The position numbers were made by a program, and so were the translations under genes. From the NCBI GenBank assembly GCA_938074045.1, contig CALJGI010000037.1, forward strand, positions 45,114 through 109,113: a DNA stretch of 64,000 bases. Reading direction: 5' to 3'. Of the stretch, positions 45,638 to 53,705 are shown in pieces. The notes under the pieces are model-generated. The model had not been told where the DNA came from. It made no database searches and saw only the letters and a program-made list of their open reading frames with translations. The DNA is from an uncultured Halieaceae bacterium. Its GTDB lineage: Bacteria; Pseudomonadota; Gammaproteobacteria; Pseudomonadales; Halieaceae. How positions within the stretch are numbered: the stretch's first letter is position 1; every line of letters begins with the position of its first letter.

Positions 45638-47036
45638 TTGACGCCCCCTGTTCTCTCTCATCCATAAACTTGTCCAGCGTCAGGTGCACACGCCGGATCC
45701 GGGATTCCTGATAGTTGCCCAGAGTCAGCCCCTGCTTGCGGCTGGTCTTGAAGCCCTGGGTTTGCAGCGCGAGGTTGCCGGTGTCTTCGTCGTACACTGG
45801 ACCCAGCCAACCCAGTTCCTCAACCTCGGTATAGGATTGTTCCACATCGAGAATATGTGGCTCTGGTGGTTCAGGATGTGTCGCCCCCTCAGACAGCGGT
45901 TCAAGAATAACGAAATCAAACAAGGAGGAATCCACATCCATGCCGTTGGGACGGAAGCGGTACACCATGGGCACATTGATACCCGGGAAGAAGAACATGT
46001 TGGGAAACAGGTGATACTCAATGGAGTCGAGCATGATGCTGTCACTTACCTCGGACAAATCAATCCCGAACTTCGTACCCAGCTGTTCGCGCAATCCCGC
46101 AGCCGCGACTGATCGCGCCGTCTCACCCGGACCGACCTCGCTCTTGCCGTGCCCGAAAAAAGTCATACTCCGCAGCAATTCATCTTCTGTCATCACCGGT
46201 TCACGAAACTTTTCGCCGGGATAATCTACCAGCGACTCTGGACTGTAATTGCCGAGGTTATGAATAAATCGGGTGACGAAATCACCAAAAATATCGTACT
46301 GGGCGTTGCCGCCATTCGGCGAATTATGGGTTTCAAAGTTGTGATAGGCCTCGATAAAGGCCTCCTGCGCCGCCTTCCAATTGGCGGGCAGGGTTTTCTG
46401 GACGTGCAATCTGATACGTCGCTGATCCAGTGGAAAATGCTGAAAGTGGTCGGGCAGAACGTCGAGGAAATCATGCAGGGGAGCTGCTTCGGGATCCATA
46501 TTAATAAACACAAATCCTCCCCATAACTCACACTGCACCGGTTGCAGACCGTGTGTTTCATCACTGACGTGGGGAAAATCCCAGCGCCCCGGGATGTTGT
46601 CAATGCAGCCATCCAGCTGCCAGGACCAGCCGTGAAAGGGACAGCGGAAACCGCCGCTGTAACCGCCACCCTGGTAGCCCAGTAACCGGGTGCCCCGGTG
46701 GGTGCAGGTATTCAGAAACGCCTTTATTTCATCAGGTGACGATCGCACCACAATCACGGAATATCGACCTACATCATAGACATAGGTATCACCAACATCC
46801 TGCAGATGCTCCTCGCGACAGGCCCACTGCCAGCAGCGGGGCCAAAGGCTATTCATTTCACGATCAAAAAACGCCTGATCCGTATAACGCGCGAAGGGAA
46901 TGTCACTGTCGCCCATATACTCATTGCGCGCCTCTAACAAGGGCTGAGGTGGCGGCACAGCATCACTGCGCAAGGTATCAGCGATGGTTGCTCCCGGTGA
47001 TCGAGTCGCTCCTGGTTGATCTTGTTGGTCTGTCAT
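45630..47036 (-). CDS. Rieske non-heme iron oxygenase, alpha subunit (divergent active site)
   Basis: About 468 residues from the ATG at 47034-47036 (AGGA upstream); a longer frame to 47099 is unlikely. Rieske motif CTHRG and CPFHGW; catalytic segment QEAFIEAYHNFETH. The residue corresponding to the bridging Asp in the other two alpha proteins (DNF) is Glu here (EAF). Otherwise normal length and C-terminus. Divergent from the NTF2-like gene at 47210; first gene of the alpha-ferredoxin-alpha operon. Confidence 0.92.
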   Translation of the reverse strand: MTDQQDQPGATRSPGATIADTLRSDAVPPPQPLLEARNEYMGDSDIPFARYTDQAFFDREMNSLWPRCWQWACREEHLQDVGDTYVYDVGRYSVIVVRSSPDEIKAFLNTCTHRGTRLLGYQGGGYSGGFRCPFHGWSWQLDGCIDNIPGRWDFPHVSDETHGLQPVQCELWGGFVFINMDPEAAPLHDFLDVLPDHFQHFPLDQRRIRLHVQKTLPANWKAAQEAFIEAYHNFETHNSPNGGNAQYDIFGDFVTRFIHNLGNYSPESLVDYPGEKFREPVMTEDELLRSMTFFGHGKSEVGPGETARSVAAAGLREQLGTKFGIDLSEVSDSIMLDSIEYHLFPNMFFFPGINVPMVYRFRPNGMDVDSSLFDFVILEPLSEGATHPEPPEPHILDVEQSYTEVEELGWLGPVYDEDTGNLALQTQGFKTSRKQGLTLGNYQESRIRRVHLTLDKFMDEREQGASNE

Positions 47037-47209
47037 TTCCTGTCTTTTCCTCGATCCTGCAATTTCGCTGTTGGACTCGCATCCACCCTGATAATACAAT
47101 CATAGCTGACTGTTTTTAGTATGTAGGCAAAGTTGACTGAAGTGCAAGTTGCTACATGCCGTCATCAACCAGCCACACAATCACCACCAACACGCAGGGG
47201 AATCTGTAC

Positions 47210-47755
47210 ATGTCGCATGAATACGGAAGGTGTGTATCGCCGGAAGAACTGGCCGACAAGGCCGCCATTACCGAGGTATTGCACCTGCACAGTCGCGGCC
47301 TGGACAGACAGGAGGAGACCACACTGTCCCGCGCCTACTGGCCGGAAGCGACGGTGGACTACGGTTTGTTCAAGGGTCCCGCCAGTCATTTTGTCCCACT
47401 GGTTATCTCCGCCCTGAATCAAAGCTACCAACTTACCCGGCACAGTATCAGCAATGTCATGATCGAACTTGACGCGGATCAAGCAGTGGTGGAATGCCAT
47501 GTCCTGGCCAGCCATCTACTGCCAAGCGGCACGGAAGAAATGTTGTTTTTCAGCCGCTATCTGGATCGTATGGAGAAACGCGATAACCGCTGGCGGATCG
47601 GTCACAGGCAGGTTGTAATGGACTGGAGCCGCCGGCATGAATTCGAAGATGAACGCGAGTCCGAGGCCTATGCAGACTTCGCCAAAGGCAATGTTGAAAA
47701 TGACCCTCTCAGCGTGTTTTTGAGTGAGTCAGACAAGGGAGATCCAAATGAGTGA
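47210..47755 (+). CDS. NTF2/SnoaL-like protein
   Basis: About 181 residues from the ATG at 47210 with AGGGG nine bases upstream. KAAITEVLHLHSRGLDRQEE and AYWPEATVDYGLFKG match its downstream tandem neighbour (YQLSCRYSRGLDRLDK), so these are paralogues. It diverges from the Rieske alpha at 45630. Possible beta-like subunit, isomerase or dehydratase; not decidable. Confidence 0.85.
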   Translation: MSHEYGRCVSPEELADKAAITEVLHLHSRGLDRQEETTLSRAYWPEATVDYGLFKGPASHFVPLVISALNQSYQLTRHSISNVMIELDADQAVVECHVLASHLLPSGTEEMLFFSRYLDRMEKRDNRWRIGHRQVVMDWSRRHEFEDERESEAYADFAKGNVENDPLSVFLSESDKGDPNE

Positions 47756-48275
47756 TCGAGTGGAAGAGTACATGGCCAGGCAGGATATCTATCAACTGAG
47801 CTGCCGCTATAGCCGCGGTCTGGATAGACTGGACAAGGAGTTGCTCCTGTCTGTGTTTCACGCCGACGCCTGGTGTGAGTACGGCTTCTGCAATGGCAGC
47901 CCGGTGGAGTTCGTCGAATTCGCCATCGGCGCACTCAAGGATCACGATGCCAACCAGCATCTGGTGGGCAATACACTCATCGATGTCGATGGCGACCAGG
48001 CCTTCGGCGAAGTCTACTTCCAGGCCTACCACAAGGTTACCGACGAGAATGGCAGCAACGACATAATCATTGCCGGGCGCTACCTCGATCGCTATGAATG
48101 CCGGGATGGCCAGTGGAAATTCAGCTATCGCAGCGAAAGGGTAGATTGGGCAAGAACCACCGAAAGCAAAGACATCTATTTTGACATGGCCCCGGACTGC
48201 CTTTGCGGCGGTCGACAAGACGATGCGGTCTATCAAACAGAAAATCGGTTTCACCCCTCACTGCGCGGGCAGTGA
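47748..48275 (+). CDS. NTF2/SnoaL-like protein (tandem paralogue)
   Basis: About 175 residues; ATG at 47748 with GGGAG upstream, overlapping the previous stop by eight bases. Shares the SRGLDR segment and a C-terminal GRYLDRYECRDGQWKF like the neighbour's SRYLDRMEKRDNRWRI. Adds a C-terminal tail with CLCGG. Probably made in a fixed ratio with its neighbour, possibly as a heteromer. Confidence 0.85.
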   Translation: MSDRVEEYMARQDIYQLSCRYSRGLDRLDKELLLSVFHADAWCEYGFCNGSPVEFVEFAIGALKDHDANQHLVGNTLIDVDGDQAFGEVYFQAYHKVTDENGSNDIIIAGRYLDRYECRDGQWKFSYRSERVDWARTTESKDIYFDMAPDCLCGGRQDDAVYQTENRFHPSLRGQ

Positions 48276-48309
48276 GAGGTCGAATTCACGACGCTCTTCC
48301 GCGAACGGA

Positions 48310-49140
48310 TTAGTTCTTATCGCTCTTCCGCTGACCCGCATGCAACATCAGATCACCGGGACCATGATGGAAGGGCGTGGTTGAACCGGCCGTGGTTTCC
48401 CCGGCATCAATCACCAGCGTCTGACCCGTCATGTAAGAGGAATCATCGCTGAGGGCAAACAGAATAGCGTTTGCAATATCCCGGGGAACCGCCGCCCGCC
48501 CAAGTGGCGACGACTCAGCAATGGCTTTGGCAATGGCTGCGGGATCGTTGTCCGTCAGCGCGCTTGTCATCGGCGTCACCGTGCTACCCGGGGCCACCGC
48601 ATTTACCCGAATACCATAGCCGGATAACTCACTGGCCGCCGACTTTGTCAGTCCGATCACACCGTGCTTGGCCATGGTATAGACATGGGGACCGAGACCC
48701 CCGACCACCCCGGCTGTGCTGGCCAATGAGACGATTGAACCGTGTCCCTGCTCTTTCATGGCCAACGCCGCGTGTTTGACTCCCAGAAACACCGCCCGTG
48801 AGAGAATGGCCATGGTGCGGTCGTAGTCCTCCACCGGTGTTTGCATGATAGAACCAATGGCACCGACTATTCCCGCGTTATTGACCATTCCCGACAGCGA
48901 ACCAAATTGCTCTACGGCCGTATTAACCGCCCCGGCTATATCCTCTTCGCGACACACATCTGTCTGAAAAAATATGACGGCATCTCCGATCTCTTCAGCG
49001 AGCGCTCGACCGCGATCCTCCTGCAAATCAGCGATTACCACGCGCCCACCCTCTTCAACAATAGCGCGCGTGGTTTCCTCACCAATCCCCGAAGCTCCTC
49101 CCGTTACAACAATACTCGCGTCCCTGAATCTTTGCGCCAT
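48310..49140 (-). CDS. SDR family oxidoreductase
   Basis: 276-residue classical SDR: VVTGGASGIGEETTRA, acidic IADLQ (NAD), VNNAGIVGA, catalytic VYTMAKHGVIGLTKSAA, and MTGQTLVIDAGETT. It is convergent with the NTF2 pair and forms the edge of the oxygenase island. Substrate unknown. Confidence 0.9.
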   Translation of the reverse strand: MAQRFRDASIVVTGGASGIGEETTRAIVEEGGRVVIADLQEDRGRALAEEIGDAVIFFQTDVCREEDIAGAVNTAVEQFGSLSGMVNNAGIVGAIGSIMQTPVEDYDRTMAILSRAVFLGVKHAALAMKEQGHGSIVSLASTAGVVGGLGPHVYTMAKHGVIGLTKSAASELSGYGIRVNAVAPGSTVTPMTSALTDNDPAAIAKAIAESSPLGRAAVPRDIANAILFALSDDSSYMTGQTLVIDAGETTAGSTTPFHHGPGDLMLHAGQRKSDKN

Positions 49141-49186
49141 TACCTCTCTCCCTGTTCTATTTGGAAATTTTCATTAAAAACTGCAG

Positions 49187-50620
49187 CTAGCCCAATTCCA
49201 TTTCCGCCGCAGATATAGCAGCAAATTCTTCCTCTGGCGCCTGCGCCACCAGGTGATGACGACTGTAGAATCCAAAGTAAGCCACCATGATGACATAAAA
49301 CAAACTACTCCATAGAGCCGCCTCAAGACTGGCCAGGAAGGTAGATACAAAGGCCACCAGCGCAAGACCAAATGCCACGCCCGAGGTGATCTGTCCGCCC
49401 GGTGTCAGATAAGGCCGCGGCAATTCCGGCTCGCGTCGCCGCAAGACCATATGCGAGAGCGTCATCAGCGCATATGAAATTGTCGCGCCGAACACCGCCA
49501 TGGTCATCAGGAGATCACCTTCACCGGTGAGAGACAGCAGAAAGCCAATAACGCCGGGCACCACCAGCGCCAGCACGGGTATGCGACGGGCATTGGTCAC
49601 CGACAGAAAACGCGGCAAATACCCTGCTCGCGAGAGGGCAAAGACCTGGCGGGAGTAGGCGAAGATAATCGAGAAAAAACTCGCCACCAATCCAGCCAAA
49701 CCAACCCAATTTACAAAATTCGCAAGTTTGGAATCAACACCGTAGACCGCCTGCAGAGCCCCTACCAATGGCGCGCCATGGTCTTGCATCAGCATCGCCC
49801 CGGCTCCACCAGGCGCCAGCACCAATACCAGCGCGCCAAAAACCAGCAATACCAGCATGGCTGTAATAATGCCTTTCGGCATATCCCGCGCCGGATCCGC
49901 CGTTTCCTCTGCGGCCAGTGGTACTCCTTCGACGGCCAGAAACAGCCACATGGCGAAGGGTAGCGCTGCCCAGATACCCAGATATCCGTGGGGAAGAAAT
50001 TCGCTGGCGCCCGCAGCCGCGCTGTTGACCGGGATATCGAACAAATTGTCTACCGAAAAATGTGGCAGCATGCCGATCACGAAGACCATTATCGCCAGCA
50101 CCGCCAGCAGGGTAATGACCAGCATGGTTTTCAAGGCCTCCCCCGCTCCCCACAGGTGGAAACCCACAAAGAGTACGTAGCTCGCCAGGTAAACCGTCCA
50201 GCCATTGAGGCCAACCAGTGATTCCACGTAGCCGCCGATAAAAACGGCGATCGCAGCGGGGGCGATGGCATATTCGAGCAGGATGGCGGTGCCGGTCAAA
50301 TAGCCGCCCCAGGGGCCCAGTGCCCGCCGCGCAAAACTATACCCACCACCGGCGGTGGGCAGCGAAGCAGACATTTCGGCCAGGCTGAGCACCATGCACA
50401 TATACATGATGCCCATCACAATGGTGGCGATCAGTAAACCGCCGAAACCGCCCTGTCCAAGACCCAGGTTCCAGCCAGCATAATCTCCCGAGATCACATA
50501 GGAGACCCCTAGCCCTGCCAGCAATACCCACCCGGCAGCACCCCGCTTGAGTTGCCGTTTCTCCAGATACTCTGCCGCGACGTGCTCGTATTCAACAGCG
50601 CCTGTATGCCTGTTTGACAT
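49187..50620 (-). CDS. APC-superfamily permease, ethanolamine-permease-like
   Basis: 477 residues with about twelve membrane segments. The N-terminal YVISGDYAGWNLGLGQGGFG and SLPTAGGGYSFARRALGPWG are the EAT (ethanolamine permease) group pattern. The start ATG follows a strong GGAGG. It lies behind the phosphoribosyltransferase, in the operon divergent from the purine regulator, so it may carry a purine-related or amine compound rather than ethanolamine (inference). Confidence 0.85.
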   Translation of the reverse strand: MSNRHTGAVEYEHVAAEYLEKRQLKRGAAGWVLLAGLGVSYVISGDYAGWNLGLGQGGFGGLLIATIVMGIMYMCMVLSLAEMSASLPTAGGGYSFARRALGPWGGYLTGTAILLEYAIAPAAIAVFIGGYVESLVGLNGWTVYLASYVLFVGFHLWGAGEALKTMLVITLLAVLAIMVFVIGMLPHFSVDNLFDIPVNSAAAGASEFLPHGYLGIWAALPFAMWLFLAVEGVPLAAEETADPARDMPKGIITAMLVLLVFGALVLVLAPGGAGAMLMQDHGAPLVGALQAVYGVDSKLANFVNWVGLAGLVASFFSIIFAYSRQVFALSRAGYLPRFLSVTNARRIPVLALVVPGVIGFLLSLTGEGDLLMTMAVFGATISYALMTLSHMVLRRREPELPRPYLTPGGQITSGVAFGLALVAFVSTFLASLEAALWSSLFYVIMVAYFGFYSRHHLVAQAPEEEFAAISAAEMELG

Positions 50621-50659
50621 GGCGTCCTCCGTTATGGGGTAACATTGAACATCAACCGG

Positions 50660-51289
50660 CTAGGAGTCAGCAGCAGCTTCGTCGGCGGCCTGTCTGGTCA
50701 GACGTTCGCGCAGGCATTCAATCCCCGGCTTGCGTTCAAGTATCTCTGCCGCGGACAAACCAGATAATTCATGGGGAAACACCAGCCAGGCATCGGTTTC
50801 GTGGATGTAGTAATCCGGCACGCGGTCAGTCTTGTTCTTCGAGGGCTTGAAATACGGCGTGGCTATGCGCATTTCCGGCGTGTTCTTGCGACACTCTTTC
50901 CGAATATCGGCCACTACCTGTTGCACACTTAAGCCGGTGTCGTACACATCATCGATAATTAACAAGGAATCCTCAGCATTGATCTTGCTCACGATGTAAC
51001 CCAGACCATGTACCTGCACATTCCCTGCCCGCTGTTCCATCCCGGTGTAAAGGGAGGTGCGAATGGCAATGTGATCAGTCTTCACACCGAAGTAATCCAG
51101 TAATTCCTGGACAGCGATACCAACCGGGGTGCCCCCGCGCCAGATACCTACAATAAAATCAGGTATGTACCCACTTTCGAGAATTTTCAGTCCCAATTCG
51201 AAGGAATCATCCAGCAACTGCTGGGCATCAATAAACTGTTTATTGGGCAAGGGTGGTATCTCCGTGTCCGCGGTGATTGACAAAGACAC
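50660..51289 (-). CDS. Purine phosphoribosyltransferase-like protein
   Basis: 209 residues of the type I PRTase fold. The PRPP motif is SLLIIDDVYDTGLSV (acidic pair followed by TG) and DFIVGIWRGGTPVG supplies the PPi loop. Best fit is hypoxanthine/xanthine-type salvage. The start is a GTG without an evident Shine-Dalgarno. A candidate promoter (TTGGTT 51361-51366, 16 bases, TATACG 51339-51344 on the minus strand) lies between it and the operator at 51389. It probably balances salvage against the degradation operon. Confidence 0.82.
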   Translation of the reverse strand: MSLSITADTEIPPLPNKQFIDAQQLLDDSFELGLKILESGYIPDFIVGIWRGGTPVGIAVQELLDYFGVKTDHIAIRTSLYTGMEQRAGNVQVHGLGYIVSKINAEDSLLIIDDVYDTGLSVQQVVADIRKECRKNTPEMRIATPYFKPSKNKTDRVPDYYIHETDAWLVFPHELSGLSAAEILERKPGIECLRERLTRQAADEAAADS

Positions 51290-51388
51290 AGTCTAATCAA
51301 GCCATCGTTGCAATACCATGAACAAGCGCACCGTGCCCGTATAAATTGATGCACGGCCGAAACCAACGAGGGGGCAAAACTGCTATCC

Positions 51389-51404
51389 TTGACATAAATG
51401 TCAA
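51389..51404. promoter_or_regulatory. Palindromic operator TTGACATAAATGTCAA
   Basis: Perfect 16-base palindrome apart from the two central bases. It closely resembles the E. coli RutR site TTGACCANNTGGTCAA. It sits in the divergent region before the PRTase (minus) and RutR-like (plus) genes and overlaps the ATG at 51398. A matching copy is at 52151-52166. Confidence 0.75.
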
Positions 51405-52105
51405 CTTATTGGACCTTGAAAAGCAACGTGAACAACCCTGATTCCCAGACACTTCCGCGCACGGGCCGCATACGTATCGACAATCAGGCCCGCATTATCG
51501 AAGCGGCCGAGATGGAGTTCGCCGAAGCGGGTTACAAAGGCGCTTCTATGGTCAGCATCGCCAAGCGCGCCGGTTTGCCGCGGGCCAACGTACACTATTA
51601 TTTCAACAACAAACTGGAGCTGTATAACCGGTTACTACTGGACATACTGCAGCTTTGGAATACCGCGTTCAGCCAGATAACCGCCGAGGATGATCCCGCC
51701 GAGGCCATTGGCGCCTATATCCGCGCCAAGGTCATGTACTCCAAAACCAACCCCCGTGCCTCGCGCATCTTTGCCAGCGAGATCATCCAGGGTGCCCCCC
51801 ATCTTAGCGAATATCTGGAGACAGATTTCCGCGACTGGCTGCGCGGAAAATCCCGGGTAATCGACGCCTGGGCCGCGCAGGGAAAAATTGACCCGGTGGA
51901 TCCTCTTGTCCTGATTTTTCTGATCTGGAGTGCCACACAACACTACGCTGATTTTTCGGTCCAGGTAGTCAGCGTACTGGGCGACAGAAGTCTGGACGAG
52001 GTCGATTTTGAAATGGTGGCGACCAATCTCACCCATATCATACTAAAGGGATGCGGCATGAAACCTCCGACGGACCACTCCTTGCCACGACTGGCCATGA
52101 GCTGA
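51398..52105 (+). CDS. TetR-family regulator, RutR-like
   Basis: 235 residues. Helix-turn-helix ASMVSIAKRAGLPRANVHYY and the C-terminal domain (RASRIFASEIIQGAPHLSEY) are those of the RutR (YcdC) branch, which senses pyrimidines/purines. The ATG at 51398 is inside the operator and has no Shine-Dalgarno; alternative in-frame starts are TTG at 51416 and GTG at 51428. If the ATG is used the message may be leaderless. It likely controls itself, the divergent salvage/permease pair and the degradation operon. Confidence 0.88.
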   Translation: MSTYWTLKSNVNNPDSQTLPRTGRIRIDNQARIIEAAEMEFAEAGYKGASMVSIAKRAGLPRANVHYYFNNKLELYNRLLLDILQLWNTAFSQITAEDDPAEAIGAYIRAKVMYSKTNPRASRIFASEIIQGAPHLSEYLETDFRDWLRGKSRVIDAWAAQGKIDPVDPLVLIFLIWSATQHYADFSVQVVSVLGDRSLDEVDFEMVATNLTHIILKGCGMKPPTDHSLPRLAMS

Positions 52106-52150
52106 CCGGGAACTAAAGGTCTTGCAATTGGGCCTGTTTTTCACTATTTT

Positions 52151-52166
52151 CTGACACTTGTGTCAA
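52151..52166. promoter_or_regulatory. Palindromic operator CTGACACTTGTGTCAA
   Basis: Second copy of the regulator's site, aligned base for base with 51389-51404 over YTGACAYNNRTGTCAA. It lies 90 bases before the xdhA start, where it could block the operon's promoter. A hairpin GCGCT/AGCGC follows at 52180-52194. Confidence 0.7.
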
Positions 52167-52256
52167 CTTTTTAAAAATTGCGCTTTACCAGCGCGAATCG
52201 GGTACGCCTGTGAAACTCAGATATTCCAACAGCGTGGCAGTCCATGGGAGCCGAGG

Positions 52257-53705
52257 ATGGTGAAGTTTGTCCTGCAGGATCGCGTCCACCGAGTTGAGGG
52301 AGCCGATCCCGGAATGACGGTGCTGGACTACCTGCGGGAGCGGCTTGCACGCACCGGCACCAAGGAGGGCTGTGCCGCCGGGGATTGCGGTGCCTGTACC
52401 GTCGTGGTGGCGTCGCTGGCGCATCCTGAGACAGACGGCGCTGAACCAGGTCTTCGCTATCACGCCATCAACTCATGTATTACTCCCCTGGGCAGTCTGC
52501 AGGGAAAGCAGCTCATCACCGTCGAAGACCTGCAACAGGGTGACGCCCTGCACCCGGTGCAGCAATGTATGGTGGACCAGCACGGTTCCCAGTGTGGGTT
52601 CTGCACGCCGGGGTTTGTGATGTCCATGTTTGCACACCGAAAAACAGCGCAGAGCGCGGACCGGAACGCAATCTGCGATGCCCTGGGTGGCAACCTGTGC
52701 CGCTGCACCGGCTATCGTCCGATTATCGATGCTGCTACCGCGATGTTTGAGGGCTCAACGCAGGATCAATTCACGCATACTGAACCCCACACGCTCGCGC
52801 TGCTGGCACAGCTGACCATTGACGAACCGGAGAATACTCCGGGCTATGATCAACCTGCCTCCGTCGACCAACTGGCGGCCATCCTGGAACAGCACCCCCA
52901 AGCCACGCTGGTGGCCGGCGGTACCGACCTCTATCTGCAGGTCACACAATCGTTACAGCGCTTTGATCACCTCGTCGATATCAGTGACGTGGCGGAGTTG
53001 TCCACTGTTCGACAGGAAGGTGACATACTCGATATCGGCGCGGCGGCCCCCTATAGCGACATCAGGGCCCCGCTGGTGGCCAATTTCCCAAGCCTGGGGG
53101 AGTTACTGGATCGCCTGGGATCACTGCAGATCCGTAATCGCGGCACCATCGGTGGCAACATCGCAAATGCTTCACCGATTGCCGATATGCCCCCCGCGCT
53201 GATTGCGCTGGGCGCGACAATGCGCTTGCGCTGCGGTGAGAACACACGCGATGTCATGCTGGAAGATTTTTACACAGCTTACCGGCGCACCATCCTGCAA
53301 CCCGGAGAATTTATCGAACGCATACGGATACCGTTGCTCGCCGCAGAGGAATCCTTGTGGACCTACAAGCTCAGTAAACGCTGGGAAGATGATATCTCCG
53401 CCACCTGCGCCGCGATCTACCTGCGCCTGGAGGATGGTATTGTCGCCGACACCCGAATAGCGTTTGGGGGAATGGCAGAGATTCCGCGCCGGGCACCTGC
53501 CAGCGAAAACGCTTTAATCGGGACTTCCTGGAATGAGGCCAATGTCCGGATAGCCGCGGAGAAGCTGACCGAGGACTTTCATCCCATCTCGGATTTTCGT
53601 GCGAGCGCAGACTACCGCCTGAGCGCCTCGCAAAATCTGTTGTTGCGCTGCTACCTGGAAAGTTCGAACGCCGGGACACCAATAAGAATGCATCTCCATG
53701 CGTAA
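52257..53705 (+). CDS. xdhA: Xanthine dehydrogenase small subunit (2Fe-2S and FAD domains)
   Basis: 482 residues, start ATG with GGGAG six bases upstream. N-terminal plant-type ferredoxin cysteines in GCAAGDCGACTVVV, second cluster in QCGFCTPGFVMSM and GNLCRCTGYRP, and a C-terminal FAD domain (ATLVAGGTDLYLQVTQSL, IRNRGTIGGNIANASPIADM). Passes electrons from the Mo site of XdhB to FAD and NAD. Overlaps xdhB by eight bases. Confidence 0.96.
   Translation: MVKFVLQDRVHRVEGADPGMTVLDYLRERLARTGTKEGCAAGDCGACTVVVASLAHPETDGAEPGLRYHAINSCITPLGSLQGKQLITVEDLQQGDALHPVQQCMVDQHGSQCGFCTPGFVMSMFAHRKTAQSADRNAICDALGGNLCRCTGYRPIIDAATAMFEGSTQDQFTHTEPHTLALLAQLTIDEPENTPGYDQPASVDQLAAILEQHPQATLVAGGTDLYLQVTQSLQRFDHLVDISDVAELSTVRQEGDILDIGAAAPYSDIRAPLVANFPSLGELLDRLGSLQIRNRGTIGGNIANASPIADMPPALIALGATMRLRCGENTRDVMLEDFYTAYRRTILQPGEFIERIRIPLLAAEESLWTYKLSKRWEDDISATCAAIYLRLEDGIVADTRIAFGGMAEIPRRAPASENALIGTSWNEANVRIAAEKLTEDFHPISDFRASADYRLSASQNLLLRCYLESSNAGTPIRMHLHA

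Noticed and set aside
47709..48254. 181-residue minus-strand frame opposite the NTF2-like pair
   Set aside because: The plus-strand gene has a good ribosome-binding site and a clear paralogue; this frame has neither.
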